From the NCBI GenBank assembly GCA_020723725.1, contig DYIG01000028.1, forward strand, positions 1-13,410: DNA of 13,410 nt, in the 5' to 3' direction. The translations under genes and the position numbers were made by a program. Below are positions 1 to 6,807 of the stretch, piece by piece. Numbering within the stretch: position 1 is the stretch's first letter; every line of letters starts with the position of its first letter. The DNA comes from Thermaerobacter marianensis. Lineage in GTDB: Bacteria; Bacillota; Sulfobacillia; DYIH01; DYIG01. The notes below the pieces were generated by a model. It had not been told where the DNA came from, did not search any database, and saw only the letters and a list, made by a program, of their open reading frames with translations.

Positions 1-85
1 TAGGGAAACCATGTCCCGTTAATAACGCCCTTATGAATGGAAAACCGGAGCAAGCCCTCTGCCTGTTCCCCCGGTGTATTTTAGC
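1..85. other. Intergenic tail downstream of argF, no gene seen
   Basis: This short stretch follows the argF stop codon and runs to the window edge. I find no convincing reading frame or RNA gene. On the minus strand a weak six-pair stem with one G-U pair can form between 69-74 and 45-50, around an 18-base loop. It is followed by four T residues at 44-41. It could be a poor terminator for argF, but the stem is too weak to call. Confidence 0.3.
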
Positions 86-1060
86 CTAAATAATCAATGA
101 CAGAATGCCCTTGTAGATGTGCATCCTGTTTTCGGCCTGATCGAACACGGCCGACTGCGGGCCGTCAATCACCGAGGCGCTTACCTCCTCGCCCCTGTGC
201 GCAGGGAGGCAGTGCAGGAAGATTGCCTCCTCCGAAGCAAGGCTCATGAGCTCATCGTTGACCTGATAATCCTTAAAGGCCTCAAGGCGGGCGTCTTTCT
301 CCCCATCCTGGCCCATGCTCACCCAAACGTCCGTATACACGGCCTGGGCGCCGCGGCAGGCAGCCTCGGGGTCATAACCCACCTCTATCACCGACCCCAT
401 GGATGCGGCGACCTCCCTGGCTGCGTTAACAACTGCCGCCTCCGGCTCATATCCGGGGGGTGTGGCGATGGCAAAATCCATTCCCACTTTAGCGGCGGCC
501 ATCATCAAGGAATGCGCCACATTATTGCCGTCACCGACATAGGCCAGCTTGATGCCCTGCCACCGGCCCAACTTCTCTTGGATAGTCATCAAATCCGCCA
601 GGGCCTGTGTGGGGTGAGTCTCGTCCGTCAAACCGTTAATGACAGGCATCGTTGAAAAGGCCGCAAACTCCTCCACGTCACCCTGGCTGAATGTCCTTAT
701 GAGGATACCGTCAAGGTAGCGTGATAGGACACGGGCCGTATCCGCAATAGACTCGCCACGGCCAAGCTGCAGGTCATTCATGCTAAGGTTAATGGCCTGG
801 CCTCCCAGTTGGCAAACAGCCGCCTGAAAGGAAACCCTTGTCCGGGTCGAGGGCTTTGAAAAGATCATGCCCAGGGTCTTGCCCTCCAGTGGTCGCAGAT
901 CACTGGTTTGACCCTCTTGGAGCTTCCAGTAGCGAGCCTTTCGTATTATAGTAATGATGTCGGCTGTGGAGAGATCCGCCACCTTCAGAACATGCCGGAT
1001 GTTAAGGGTATCCTCAACAGCCTCCCCTGCCACAACTGCCGAACCAGTCTTCTTCTTCAC
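86..1060 (-). CDS. argF: Ornithine carbamoyltransferase (ArgF)
   Basis: This cytoplasmic enzyme transfers the carbamoyl group of carbamoyl phosphate to ornithine to make citrulline, the sixth step of arginine synthesis. From the GTG start chosen here the protein has 324 residues, usual for the family. The carbamoyl-phosphate loop SKPSTRTR is at about 68-75, HPTQ at about 149-152, the ornithine-binding DVWVSMG at about 244-250 and HCLPAHRG, with the active-site cysteine, at about 283-290. The C-terminus has the expected family ending. An ATG at 1108 would add 16 residues. I prefer GTG because it has a strong Shine-Dalgarno (1068-1074) with a 7-base gap, whereas the ATG lies about eight bases from the predicted transcription start and inside a predicted ArgR operator. 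A catabolic OTC (ArcB) is possible, but the ARG box and the absence of arcA/arcC favour ArgF. It stands alone, divergent from accC. Confidence 0.95.
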   Translation of the reverse strand: MKKKTGSAVVAGEAVEDTLNIRHVLKVADLSTADIITIIRKARYWKLQEGQTSDLRPLEGKTLGMIFSKPSTRTRVSFQAAVCQLGGQAINLSMNDLQLGRGESIADTARVLSRYLDGILIRTFSQGDVEEFAAFSTMPVINGLTDETHPTQALADLMTIQEKLGRWQGIKLAYVGDGNNVAHSLMMAAAKVGMDFAIATPPGYEPEAAVVNAAREVAASMGSVIEVGYDPEAACRGAQAVYTDVWVSMGQDGEKDARLEAFKDYQVNDELMSLASEEAIFLHCLPAHRGEEVSASVIDGPQSAVFDQAENRMHIYKGILSLII

Positions 1061-1067
1061 CAGGCTA

Positions 1068-1074
1068 CCCCTTT
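1068..1074 (-). promoter_or_regulatory. argF ribosome-binding site deciding the GTG start
   Basis: On the minus strand AAAGGGG lies seven bases upstream of the GTG at 1060-1058. No comparable purine-rich site precedes the alternative ATG at 1108. This supports the shorter 324-residue ArgF. Confidence 0.7.
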
Positions 1075-1091
1075 CAATAACAACAACACTG

Positions 1092-1109
1092 GGTGAATAT
1101 TTATGCATT
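1092..1109. promoter_or_regulatory. ARG box: predicted ArgR/AhrC operator
   Basis: The 18 bases contain TGAAT, a four-base A/T spacer (ATTT), then ATGCA. This differs at one core position from the imperfect palindrome TGAAT-WWWW-ATTCA recognised by arginine repressors of the ArgR/AhrC family. The site lies about 7 to 24 bases downstream of the predicted argF transcription start, a standard position for blocking transcription with arginine as corepressor. A lone half-site TGAAT occurs at 1154-1158, just upstream of the -35 box, but its partner half is poor. Binding is inferred from the motif; no argR gene is in the window. Confidence 0.65.
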
Positions 1110-1132
1110 ATGACTCATCAATATTCTATAAT
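1104..1132 (+). promoter_or_regulatory. Possible accC promoter
   Basis: A perfect TATAAT is present on the plus strand at 1127-1132, but the hexamer 17 bases upstream (TGCATT, 1104-1109) is a poor -35 box. It would overlap both the argF promoter and the ARG box. This is a candidate only; another -10-like TTTAAT at 1166-1171 also lacks a good -35. Confidence 0.25.
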
Positions 1133-1150
1133 ATATATGTGCGTTTTCAA
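1123..1150 (-). promoter_or_regulatory. argF promoter, sigma-A type
   Basis: Read on the minus strand, a TTGAAA -35 box (1150-1145) and a TAGAAT -10 box (1128-1123) are separated by 16 bases. Each differs from consensus at one position. Transcription would begin near 1116, leaving a leader of about 55 bases before the GTG start. The ARG box lies in this leader. Confidence 0.6.
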
Positions 1151-1212
1151 GAATGAATTTTTCTGTTTAATTTGATAGGAGAGATTGAAGTCGCCCTCGA
1201 ATCCTTTCACGA

Positions 1213-1219
1213 AAGGAGG
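1213..1219 (+). promoter_or_regulatory. accC ribosome-binding site deciding the TTG start
   Basis: A near-perfect AAGGAGG is followed by seven bases and then TTG at 1227. The upstream in-frame ATG at 1185 would place this site inside the coding region and would add 14 residues not expected for the family. The TTG is therefore the likely start. Confidence 0.8.
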
Positions 1220-1226
1220 GCCTCGC

Positions 1227-2579
1227 TTGTACAAGAAGATACTCATAGCCAACCGCGGGGAGATCGCCATTAGGGTAATGCGGGCCTGCCGCGAAATGGG
1301 GATACGAACCGTCGCCATTTATTCCGAGGCTGACGCCAGGGCGTTCCATACGAGATACGCCGATGAAGCCTATTGCGTGGGACCTGCCCCGGATAACCTG
1401 AGTTACCTCAACATACAGGCCATTATAGAAGTAGCGCTCAAGGCTCACGTCGATGCCGTCCACCCCGGATACGGTTTCCTATCAGAAAACCCCCACTTCG
1501 CGGCCGTATGCCGTACCTGGGGGATCGATTTTATCGGCCCCAGTGCTGAAGCCATTGAACGGGTGGGGTCTAAATCCCTGGCACGGCAACCCATGATTCA
1601 AGCGGGAGTGCCTGTTATCGCCGGCACTCCTGGCACAGTGGGCAGCCCTCAGGCTGCCCTGGAAACAGCAAATAATCTCGGCTTCCCCGTTGTCGTTAAA
1701 GCTGCCGCAGGGGGCGGCGGGAGAGGGATTCGCATTGCCCATACCCCCTCTGATCTTGAAGCGGTATTGGAGTCGGCTCAGCGTGAAGCAGAACGCTATT
1801 TCGGCAACAAGGATGTCTACATCGAAAAATACCTTGAGGACCCACGGCATATAGAGGTGCAGATAATGGCGGACCAGCTCGGGAACACCATCCACCTCCT
1901 CGAGCGGGAATGCTCCATTCAAAGACGCAGGCAAAAGATAATCGAGGAAGCGCCTTCCCCATTCCTCAACGCCCAGTTGCGGGAAGCCATCTGCCAAGCG
2001 GCGGTGCGCGCGGCTAAAGCCGTTTCTTATACCAATGCCGGTACAATAGAGTTCCTCGTTGACCGCAATGGGGATTTTTACTTCTGTGAAATGAATACCC
2101 GCATTCAGGTTGAACACCCCATCACGGAACTGATTACAGGCGTGGACATTGTGAAGGAGCAAATACGTATTGCAGCCGGCGAGCCGCTCCGCTTTTCGCA
2201 GGAGGGGATCAAACCCAGGGGATGGGCTATAGAGTGCCGCATAACGGCCGAAGACCCGTCAAACCGGCTCATGCCCTCACCAGGCATAATTACCTCACAT
2301 CGACCCCCTGGAGGGCCGGGGGTGAGGCTTGATGGCGGCTTTGTGGATGGCGACGAGGTATCTCCCTACTACGACTCCCTGATTTCCAAACTGATCGTGT
2401 GGGGCGAAACCCGGGAAGAAGCAATCATCCGTATGCAGCGCGCCCTGGATGAATACCACATTGACGGGATCAAAACCATCATTCCCGTATTAAAAAATGT
2501 ATTGGCGCACCCGGACTTCCAGGCCGGCACATACCATACAAAGTTCTTTGAGGAGGAATTCCTGGAGGTTCGAGCTTAG
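1227..2579 (+). CDS. accC: Biotin carboxylase (AccC-type, stand-alone)
   Basis: Biotin carboxylase uses ATP and bicarbonate to carboxylate biotin on a carrier protein. It is the first half-reaction of acetyl-CoA carboxylase and of two-subunit pyruvate or acyl-CoA carboxylases. From the TTG start it has 450 residues, matching the family. The N-terminal NRGEIAIRV, the glycine-rich ATP-grasp loop (KAAAGGGGRG, about 158-167), CSIQRRRQKIIEEAPSP (about 229-245) and EMNTRIQVEHP (about 288-298) are present. The last holds the Glu, Asn and Arg equivalent to E288, N290 and R292 of the E. coli enzyme. There is no biotinyl domain in the protein, and no accB, accA, accD or transcarboxylase gene in the window, so the partner is unknown. 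It could equally be the A subunit of a pyruvate carboxylase (pycA). It is divergent from argF and convergent with rpsI. Confidence 0.9.
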   Translation: MYKKILIANRGEIAIRVMRACREMGIRTVAIYSEADARAFHTRYADEAYCVGPAPDNLSYLNIQAIIEVALKAHVDAVHPGYGFLSENPHFAAVCRTWGIDFIGPSAEAIERVGSKSLARQPMIQAGVPVIAGTPGTVGSPQAALETANNLGFPVVVKAAAGGGGRGIRIAHTPSDLEAVLESAQREAERYFGNKDVYIEKYLEDPRHIEVQIMADQLGNTIHLLERECSIQRRRQKIIEEAPSPFLNAQLREAICQAAVRAAKAVSYTNAGTIEFLVDRNGDFYFCEMNTRIQVEHPITELITGVDIVKEQIRIAAGEPLRFSQEGIKPRGWAIECRITAEDPSNRLMPSPGIITSHRPPGGPGVRLDGGFVDGDEVSPYYDSLISKLIVWGETREEAIIRMQRALDEYHIDGIKTIIPVLKNVLAHPDFQAGTYHTKFFEEEFLEVRA

Positions 2580-2603
2580 CTTAACAACCTTTAATAATAA
2601 AAA

Positions 2604-2627
2604 AGCGGGGGGCAACCAACCCCCGCT
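2604..2627. terminator. Bidirectional intrinsic terminator between accC and rpsI
   Basis: An eight-pair perfect stem (AGCGGGGG / CCCCCGCT) closes an eight-base loop. On the minus strand it is followed by TTTTTATTATTAA, a good T-tract, so it should end the ribosomal-protein transcript about 30 bases after the rpsI stop. On the plus strand the downstream bases (ATGTATTTTA) are less T-rich but may still stop accC. It is placed exactly between two convergent genes. Confidence 0.85.
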
Positions 2628-2655
2628 ATGTATTTTACTTATACTATAGCCCAGA

Positions 2656-3051
2656 CTAACGCTTCGAAAACTGAGGGGCCTTACGCGCCTTTTTCAAACC
2701 GTACTTGCGCCTTTCCTTAGCACGTGGGTCACGGGTAAGAAATCCAGCCTTCTTCAGGGGTTTGCGGAAAGTGCCATCTATCCTGACCAGAGCGCGGGCT
2801 ATACCATGCCTCACTGCCCCGGCCTGTCCGGATATTCCACCCCCGCGAACATTGGCCAACACGTCATATTGCCCGGCTGTTCCTGTTAGGTGCAGTGGTT
2901 GAAGGACCTGGCCCTGAACTGTTTTTACAGGGAAATAATCCTCAAGGGCACGTTTGTTAATAATGATACGCCCGGAACCGGGAACCAGCCGAACCCTTGC
3001 TACCGCTTCCTTCCTGCGGCCCGTCCCCCAAAACTGCACCTTGTATGCCAT
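2656..3051 (-). CDS. rpsI: 30S ribosomal protein S9
   Basis: S9 is a small-subunit protein of the 30S head whose basic tail reaches the P-site tRNA. The protein has 131 residues, the usual length. It shows the family start (WGTGRRKEAVARVRL), the central GGGISGQAGAVRHGIARAL and the very basic tail ending KKARKAPQFSKR, whose terminal Arg is the tRNA-contacting residue in known structures. Its start ATG follows the rplM stop by six bases. The likely ribosome-binding site (GAGGTG) lies inside the last codons of rplM, so the two genes are probably translationally coupled. It is the last gene of the cluster, followed by a strong terminator. Confidence 0.98.
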   Translation of the reverse strand: MAYKVQFWGTGRRKEAVARVRLVPGSGRIIINKRALEDYFPVKTVQGQVLQPLHLTGTAGQYDVLANVRGGGISGQAGAVRHGIARALVRIDGTFRKPLKKAGFLTRDPRAKERRKYGLKKARKAPQFSKR

Positions 3052-3057
3052 TATATC

Positions 3058-3501
3058 CTACACCTCTCCGTATAAACTAAAAAGTGACTCAGGCTGCTGG
3101 GCCTGGTGTGGATGGTTCTCATTGGCATATACCTTTAATTTGCCATACATCTGACGACCCAACCGGCCTTTTGGCAACATGCCCCTGACGGCCTTCTCAA
3201 TAACCCTCTCAGGTCTGGTGGCCAGGAAATGCCGATAGGTCATGGCACGCAGCCCCCCAGGATAACCCGTATGGCGATAATATATTTTGCCGTCAAGCTT
3301 CTTCCCGGTCAACTTTACCTTTGCCGCATTAATTACTATCACATGGTCACCCGTATCAATGTGGGGTGTATACATCGGCTTGTGTTTGCCCTGGAGAACC
3401 ATTGCTATGCGTGAAGCCAAACGTCCCAGTGTTTGGCCTTTGGCGTCGACAATATACCACTTCCTGTCGATGTCCTTCGGTTTTGCCATAAAGGTCTTCA
3501 T
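3058..3501 (-). CDS. rplM: 50S ribosomal protein L13
   Basis: L13 is an early-assembly large-subunit protein that binds 23S rRNA. The protein has 147 residues, within the usual 142-148. It begins MKTFMAKPKDIDRKWYIVDA and contains GRLASRIA, the GDHVIVINA core, YYRHTGYPGG and the MLPKGRLGRQM segment, all typical of the family. The pair rplM-rpsI is conserved across bacteria. Here it has its own candidate promoter just upstream, and a leader of about 48 bases. In B. subtilis and relatives rplM can be preceded by a structured L13 leader, but I could not convincingly fold one here. Confidence 0.98.
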   Translation of the reverse strand: MKTFMAKPKDIDRKWYIVDAKGQTLGRLASRIAMVLQGKHKPMYTPHIDTGDHVIVINAAKVKLTGKKLDGKIYYRHTGYPGGLRAMTYRHFLATRPERVIEKAVRGMLPKGRLGRQMYGKLKVYANENHPHQAQQPESLFSLYGEV

Positions 3502-3556
3502 GCGTAAACCCCCATCAATTGCGGCGCCATTTTCTTATATAAAACGCAAAGGATAT

Positions 3557-3584
3557 TTTATAACAGCAAACTCATGCCGGTCAA
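3557..3584 (-). promoter_or_regulatory. Promoter for rplM-rpsI
   Basis: On the minus strand TTGACC (3584-3579) and TATAAA (3562-3557) are separated by 16 bases. Each differs from the sigma-A consensus at one position. The -35 box starts six bases after the truA stop codon, and transcription would begin near 3550. This would let rplM-rpsI be expressed independently of the upstream rpoA-rplQ-ecf-truA genes. Confidence 0.65.
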
Positions 3585-3589
3585 GGTAT

Positions 3590-4387
3590 TTAATATATGA
3601 CCTTTTCCAGGAAGAGTCCCTGGGGAGGGGCTGCGGGCCCGGCCTGACGGCGGTCGCGCGACAGTATTATCTCCCGGCACTTTTCCGGTTTCCACCGCCC
3701 TCTCCCGATTGCCACCAGGGTGCCAACCATGGTTCTGACCATTTTATAAAGAAAGCCATCCGCCTCAACCACGAAGGCAATCTGGTTGTTCTGGGCGTCA
3801 AGTTCACAACGGAAAACATTCCTGACCGTGCTCTTGACGGGCGTCCCTGAGGCCTGAAACGCTGCAAAGTCCTGCTCACCCAGCATGAACCGGGCGGCCT
3901 CCTTCATGGACTCAACATCAAGCGTTTTGGGAAGATGCCAGGTGTACCTGCGCAGAAAGGGTGAGGGGAACTTTTCCGTCCAAATGGTATATTTGTAAAT
4001 CTTGGAGCGAGCGGAGAATCGCGCATGGAACCCGTCCATAACGCCCTCCGCAGCCGAGATCACCACATCAGGTGGCAACACGCGGTTAAGGGCGTATGGC
4101 AGCCGGTCTACGCGGAATGGCAAGTCGGCCTTGAAGCTGATAACCTGCCCCCTGGCATGAACCCCCGCATCAGTCCGACCCGCCCCGACAATCATAATAT
4201 CATTCCCCACAACATGTGTTAGAGCCGCCTCCAGCACCTCCTGAATGGACACCTTGCCCGGCAAAGGAACAAGCACCCCCTTTTCCGGATCAACCGTTAT
4301 CTGTTCCACTCCACGACGTGGGCGCTGCCGCTGAAATCCGCAATAGTCTGTCCCATCATAAGTCACGGTCATCTTTACAGTCTTCAT
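3590..4387 (-). CDS. truA: tRNA pseudouridine(38-40) synthase TruA, with an insert
   Basis: TruA isomerises uridines 38-40 in the anticodon arm of many tRNAs to pseudouridine. The 265-residue protein carries the N-terminal YDGTDYCGFQRQ, the catalytic motif GAGRTDAGVHA (about 68-78, nucleophile Asp73), FHARFSARSKIYKY and the late FLYKMVRTMVGTL segment, and ends with GLFLEKVIY. Compared with what I know of the family, the stretch between FQRQ (about 18-21) and the helix starting IQEVLEAAL (about 48) is about 20 residues too long. The extra piece contains DPEKGVLVPLPG and is in frame. The start ATG has a Shine-Dalgarno (GAGAGGG) that overlaps the ecfT stop, so translation is probably coupled. 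The position after ecfT and before rplM matches other Firmicutes. Confidence 0.96.
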   Translation of the reverse strand: MKTVKMTVTYDGTDYCGFQRQRPRRGVEQITVDPEKGVLVPLPGKVSIQEVLEAALTHVVGNDIMIVGAGRTDAGVHARGQVISFKADLPFRVDRLPYALNRVLPPDVVISAAEGVMDGFHARFSARSKIYKYTIWTEKFPSPFLRRYTWHLPKTLDVESMKEAARFMLGEQDFAAFQASGTPVKSTVRNVFRCELDAQNNQIAFVVEADGFLYKMVRTMVGTLVAIGRGRWKPEKCREIILSRDRRQAGPAAPPQGLFLEKVIY

Positions 4388-4397
4388 TCTAACCCTC

Positions 4398-5207
4398 TCA
4401 ACCTGACCATCCGTTCATTATAGCCAGGGCAATCGGCAGAAAAACCACGGCGACCGCCACACCCTCCCGAAGGCCGACCGCATACTCCCTTGATGGCACA
4501 CGGCCAACACCTGGCCTGTATCCCCGGGCATCCATAGCCACAGCAAGCTCCTCGGCCCTTCTCAACGCGCCCTTGAACAGAATAACCACAAGGTAGGAAA
4601 TATGCTTAAAAAGGCGCGCCATTCCGCCACCGGCCAGTTTTGCCCCCCGTGCTTCCTGAGCCTTGCGTATCCTCTCCGCCTCCTCCAGGAGAATAGGGAC
4701 GAAGCGGATGGCCACAGTCGTCATTAATGCCAGTTCAGATACTGGTACGCCGAATCGCCTCATGGGTCGCATCAGGCTCTCCAAACCATCAGTAAAGGCT
4801 ATAGGGGAAGTGGTTGTGATTAAAAGAAGTCCCGCGCCCATAAGCAATAGCGCGCGAAGAGTCGAATTAACCGCTAGGTTAACCCCTTCATTTGTGGGCT
4901 CAAATGGTCCGAGGGAATAAGCCGCTACCCCGGGTGTGCTAAATACAAGGACTACCGCCGTTATAGCAAGCAACCCAATTACCAAACGAAGGGATCGCCA
5001 TAGTTCAAGGAGGGGTAGCCTGGCAGCAATAAAGGCCAGGGCCTGAAGCCCCGATTGGGTAATTAAAATCAATCTATTTTCACTAGCGAGGGGCAAGACT
5101 ACCAGCACCAGGAACAGAATGATTTTAACTCTTGGTTCAAGGTTATGAAGGGAGGAATGGCCCGGCACAAATTGTCCCGGGAAGAACCTACCCGTCGACA
5201 TACCCAT
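4398..5207 (-). CDS. ecfT: ECF transporter transmembrane subunit EcfT
   Basis: EcfT is the membrane scaffold of energy-coupling factor importers. It links the two ATPases EcfA1 and EcfA2 to interchangeable substrate-binding S components that take up vitamins or trace metals. The 269-residue protein has several hydrophobic segments (about 28-62, 74-95, 115-133, 158-173 and 243-264). It also has the two cytoplasmic Ala-Arg-Gly motifs diagnostic of the family, EARGA at about 185-189 and DARGY at about 226-230, which dock into the ATPases. It starts six bases after ecfA2 stops. The Met at residue 3 is an alternative start. No S component is next to it, as expected for the shared (group II) module near rplQ in Firmicutes. 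Confidence 0.95.
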   Translation of the reverse strand: MGMSTGRFFPGQFVPGHSSLHNLEPRVKIILFLVLVVLPLASENRLILITQSGLQALAFIAARLPLLELWRSLRLVIGLLAITAVVLVFSTPGVAAYSLGPFEPTNEGVNLAVNSTLRALLLMGAGLLLITTTSPIAFTDGLESLMRPMRRFGVPVSELALMTTVAIRFVPILLEEAERIRKAQEARGAKLAGGGMARLFKHISYLVVILFKGALRRAEELAVAMDARGYRPGVGRVPSREYAVGLREGVAVAVVFLPIALAIMNGWSG

Positions 5208-5213
5208 GTTCGA

Positions 5214-6023
5214 TCACCGCCTTCGCCTGAATGCCCGGACAACCTCTCCCACCATGCCCTCCATGTCAAGGTGGCACCGCACGGCCATACCACGGTTATT
5301 TAAGGCATAGCCCAGACGAACAGTCCAAGGCGGCAACAGTCCAGCTTCCTCAATAAGCCTGGTATCTGACAAAATGTCCATGGCCTCGCCCGCCTTTAAA
5401 AGCTCGCCGCCTTTTAAAACCATAACACGGGAAGCCAACATGGCTACCTCGTCCATTTCGTGAGACACCATTAACACGGTCCTGCCCTCTTTACTATTAA
5501 GAGCGCCAATCAGATTAAGAATCCCGGTACGCCCCGAAGGGTCAAGCCCCGCGGTAGGTTCATCAAAGATCAGGATATCGGGGTCCATGGCAAGGATTCC
5601 GGCTATCGCCACACGCCTCTTTTCGCCGCCGCTAAGGGACCAAGGCGACCTCTCCAGGTAGCCAACTTTTAGTCCTACCAACTCCATGGACCGCTCAACC
5701 CGCAAAACAATCTCGTCAGGCGACAAACCCAGGTTCTCAGGCCCAAAAGCAAGATCTTCCCTGACGGTCTCGGCAAATAACTGCTGTTCGGGAAACTGAA
5801 AAACCATTCCTACGCGGCCATTCACCGTAACGAGACCGGAAGTGGGTTTTATTAAACCGGCCAGAATCTGAGCCAAGGTGCTCTTGCCTGCTCCGTTGGG
5901 GCCGATCAGGGCCACAAACTCACCTTTTTTAATATTAAAGTTTAGATCCCTAAGAATATGGCCGTTCGGACCTGGTGAGATGCGGTAATTCAGGCGTTGA
6001 CCTTCAATTGCAACTTGCGACAT
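5214..6023 (-). CDS. ecfA2: ECF transporter ATPase EcfA2
   Basis: This is one of the two ABC-type ATPases that power the ECF importer. The 269-residue protein has Walker A GPNGAGKST (41-49), a Q-loop in FQFPEQQLF (about 75-83), the signature LSGGEKRR (about 130-137), Walker B ILIFDEPT (about 150-157, catalytic Glu155) and the switch histidine in VSHEM (His188). The FPEQQLF Q-loop is typical of EcfA2 rather than EcfA1. Its N-terminus is complete, unlike that of EcfA1. The start ATG lies inside the last codons of ecfA1, a 20-base overlap in a different frame, with purine-rich GGGGAG just upstream. This suggests coupled synthesis of the two ATPases. Confidence 0.95.
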   Translation of the reverse strand: MSQVAIEGQRLNYRISPGPNGHILRDLNFNIKKGEFVALIGPNGAGKSTLAQILAGLIKPTSGLVTVNGRVGMVFQFPEQQLFAETVREDLAFGPENLGLSPDEIVLRVERSMELVGLKVGYLERSPWSLSGGEKRRVAIAGILAMDPDILIFDEPTAGLDPSGRTGILNLIGALNSKEGRTVLMVSHEMDEVAMLASRVMVLKGGELLKAGEAMDILSDTRLIEEAGLLPPWTVRLGYALNNRGMAVRCHLDMEGMVGEVVRAFRRRR

Positions 6024-6807
6024 TCTCTCCCCACCACAGGTCTATAATATCTTCAGCCAACCCCTCGGTGGTAAGCGCAGCACCCTTCAGAGGCAACCCC
6101 TGACTCTTTAATAACTGTCGCATAATTACTGGTTTTGGGGGGTGTAGCCCCAACTCATGGAGATTCATATTTCCAGAAAAAAGCTCCTCCGGGGTTCCTT
6201 CAAAGGCAATCCTGCCGTCCTTCAAGGCAATGACCCTATCACCAATAACGGCTTCCTCCATGAAATGTGTGATTAAGACAACGGTTACCCCTATTTCACG
6301 GTTCAACCTGCAGACAAGGTCAATAACTTCCCTGCGTCCCGAGCCATCCAGTAGTGCCGTAACCTCATCCAATACCAGACAACGGGGCTCCATGGCCAAT
6401 AGCCCGGCAATAGCCAAACGCTGTTTTTCCCCACCCGATAGGTTAGCTGGATTATCAGAAGCGCGTTCAGACAAACCTACCGTTTCTAACGCCCTGGCCA
6501 CACGCTCCCTGGTCTCGACCGGCGAAAGCCCGAGGTTTTCTGGACCAAAGGCCACATCCTCTTGAACAAGGGGAGCCACCAGTTGATTATCTGGATTCTG
6601 AAAAGCCAAGCCAACCAGTTGCTTGATCTCATAACGGTCCTCTGCAGTCTTTAAAGAAGACCCCTGGATCAGCACCTCCCCTTCAGAAGGAATCAGCAGG
6701 GCATTCAGATGCCTGGCCAGGGTAGATTTGCCCGACCCATTCGGGCCTACTAATACAAGGAACTCCCCTTCGTAAACATCAAGGTCAATACCTGACAGGC
6801 CTTGCAC
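6004..6807 (-). CDS. ecfA1: ECF transporter ATPase EcfA1, 5' end unclear
   Basis: This is the partner ATPase of EcfA2. From the only canonical start, a GTG at 6807, it has 267 residues with Walker A GPNGSGKST (21-29), Q-loop FQNPDNQL (about 69-76), signature LSGGEKQR (about 123-130), Walker B CLVLDEVT (about 143-150, catalytic Glu148) and switch His181. Walker A at residue 21 is about 20 residues too early for the family. The reading frame continues upstream to a TGA at 6885-6883 and encodes FISIRGLHFSYQ, which looks like the missing first strand with the aromatic A-loop residue. No ATG, GTG or TTG occurs in that stretch. The real start may be a rare codon (ATC, ACG or ATA at 6882-6874), or a one-base shift or sequence error may be present. 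I give the canonical start. Confidence 0.88.
   Translation of the reverse strand: MQGLSGIDLDVYEGEFLVLVGPNGSGKSTLARHLNALLIPSEGEVLIQGSSLKTAEDRYEIKQLVGLAFQNPDNQLVAPLVQEDVAFGPENLGLSPVETRERVARALETVGLSERASDNPANLSGGEKQRLAIAGLLAMEPRCLVLDEVTALLDGSGRREVIDLVCRLNREIGVTVVLITHFMEEAVIGDRVIALKDGRIAFEGTPEELFSGNMNLHELGLHPPKPVIMRQLLKSQGLPLKGAALTTEGLAEDIIDLWWGENVASCN

Noticed and set aside
41..74. Possible terminator after argF on the minus strand
   Set aside because: Only a six-pair stem with a G-U pair around an 18-base loop, and just four T residues. This is too weak to call.
1145..1164. Second ARG box around the half-site at 1154-1158
   Set aside because: One half (TGAAT) is good, but the opposite half matches at too few positions.
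1482..2162. Long open frame on the minus strand, 226 codons, opposite accC
   Set aside because: It is antisense to a clearly conserved gene, its translation resembles no family I know, and it has no convincing ribosome-binding site. It is a shadow of accC codon bias.
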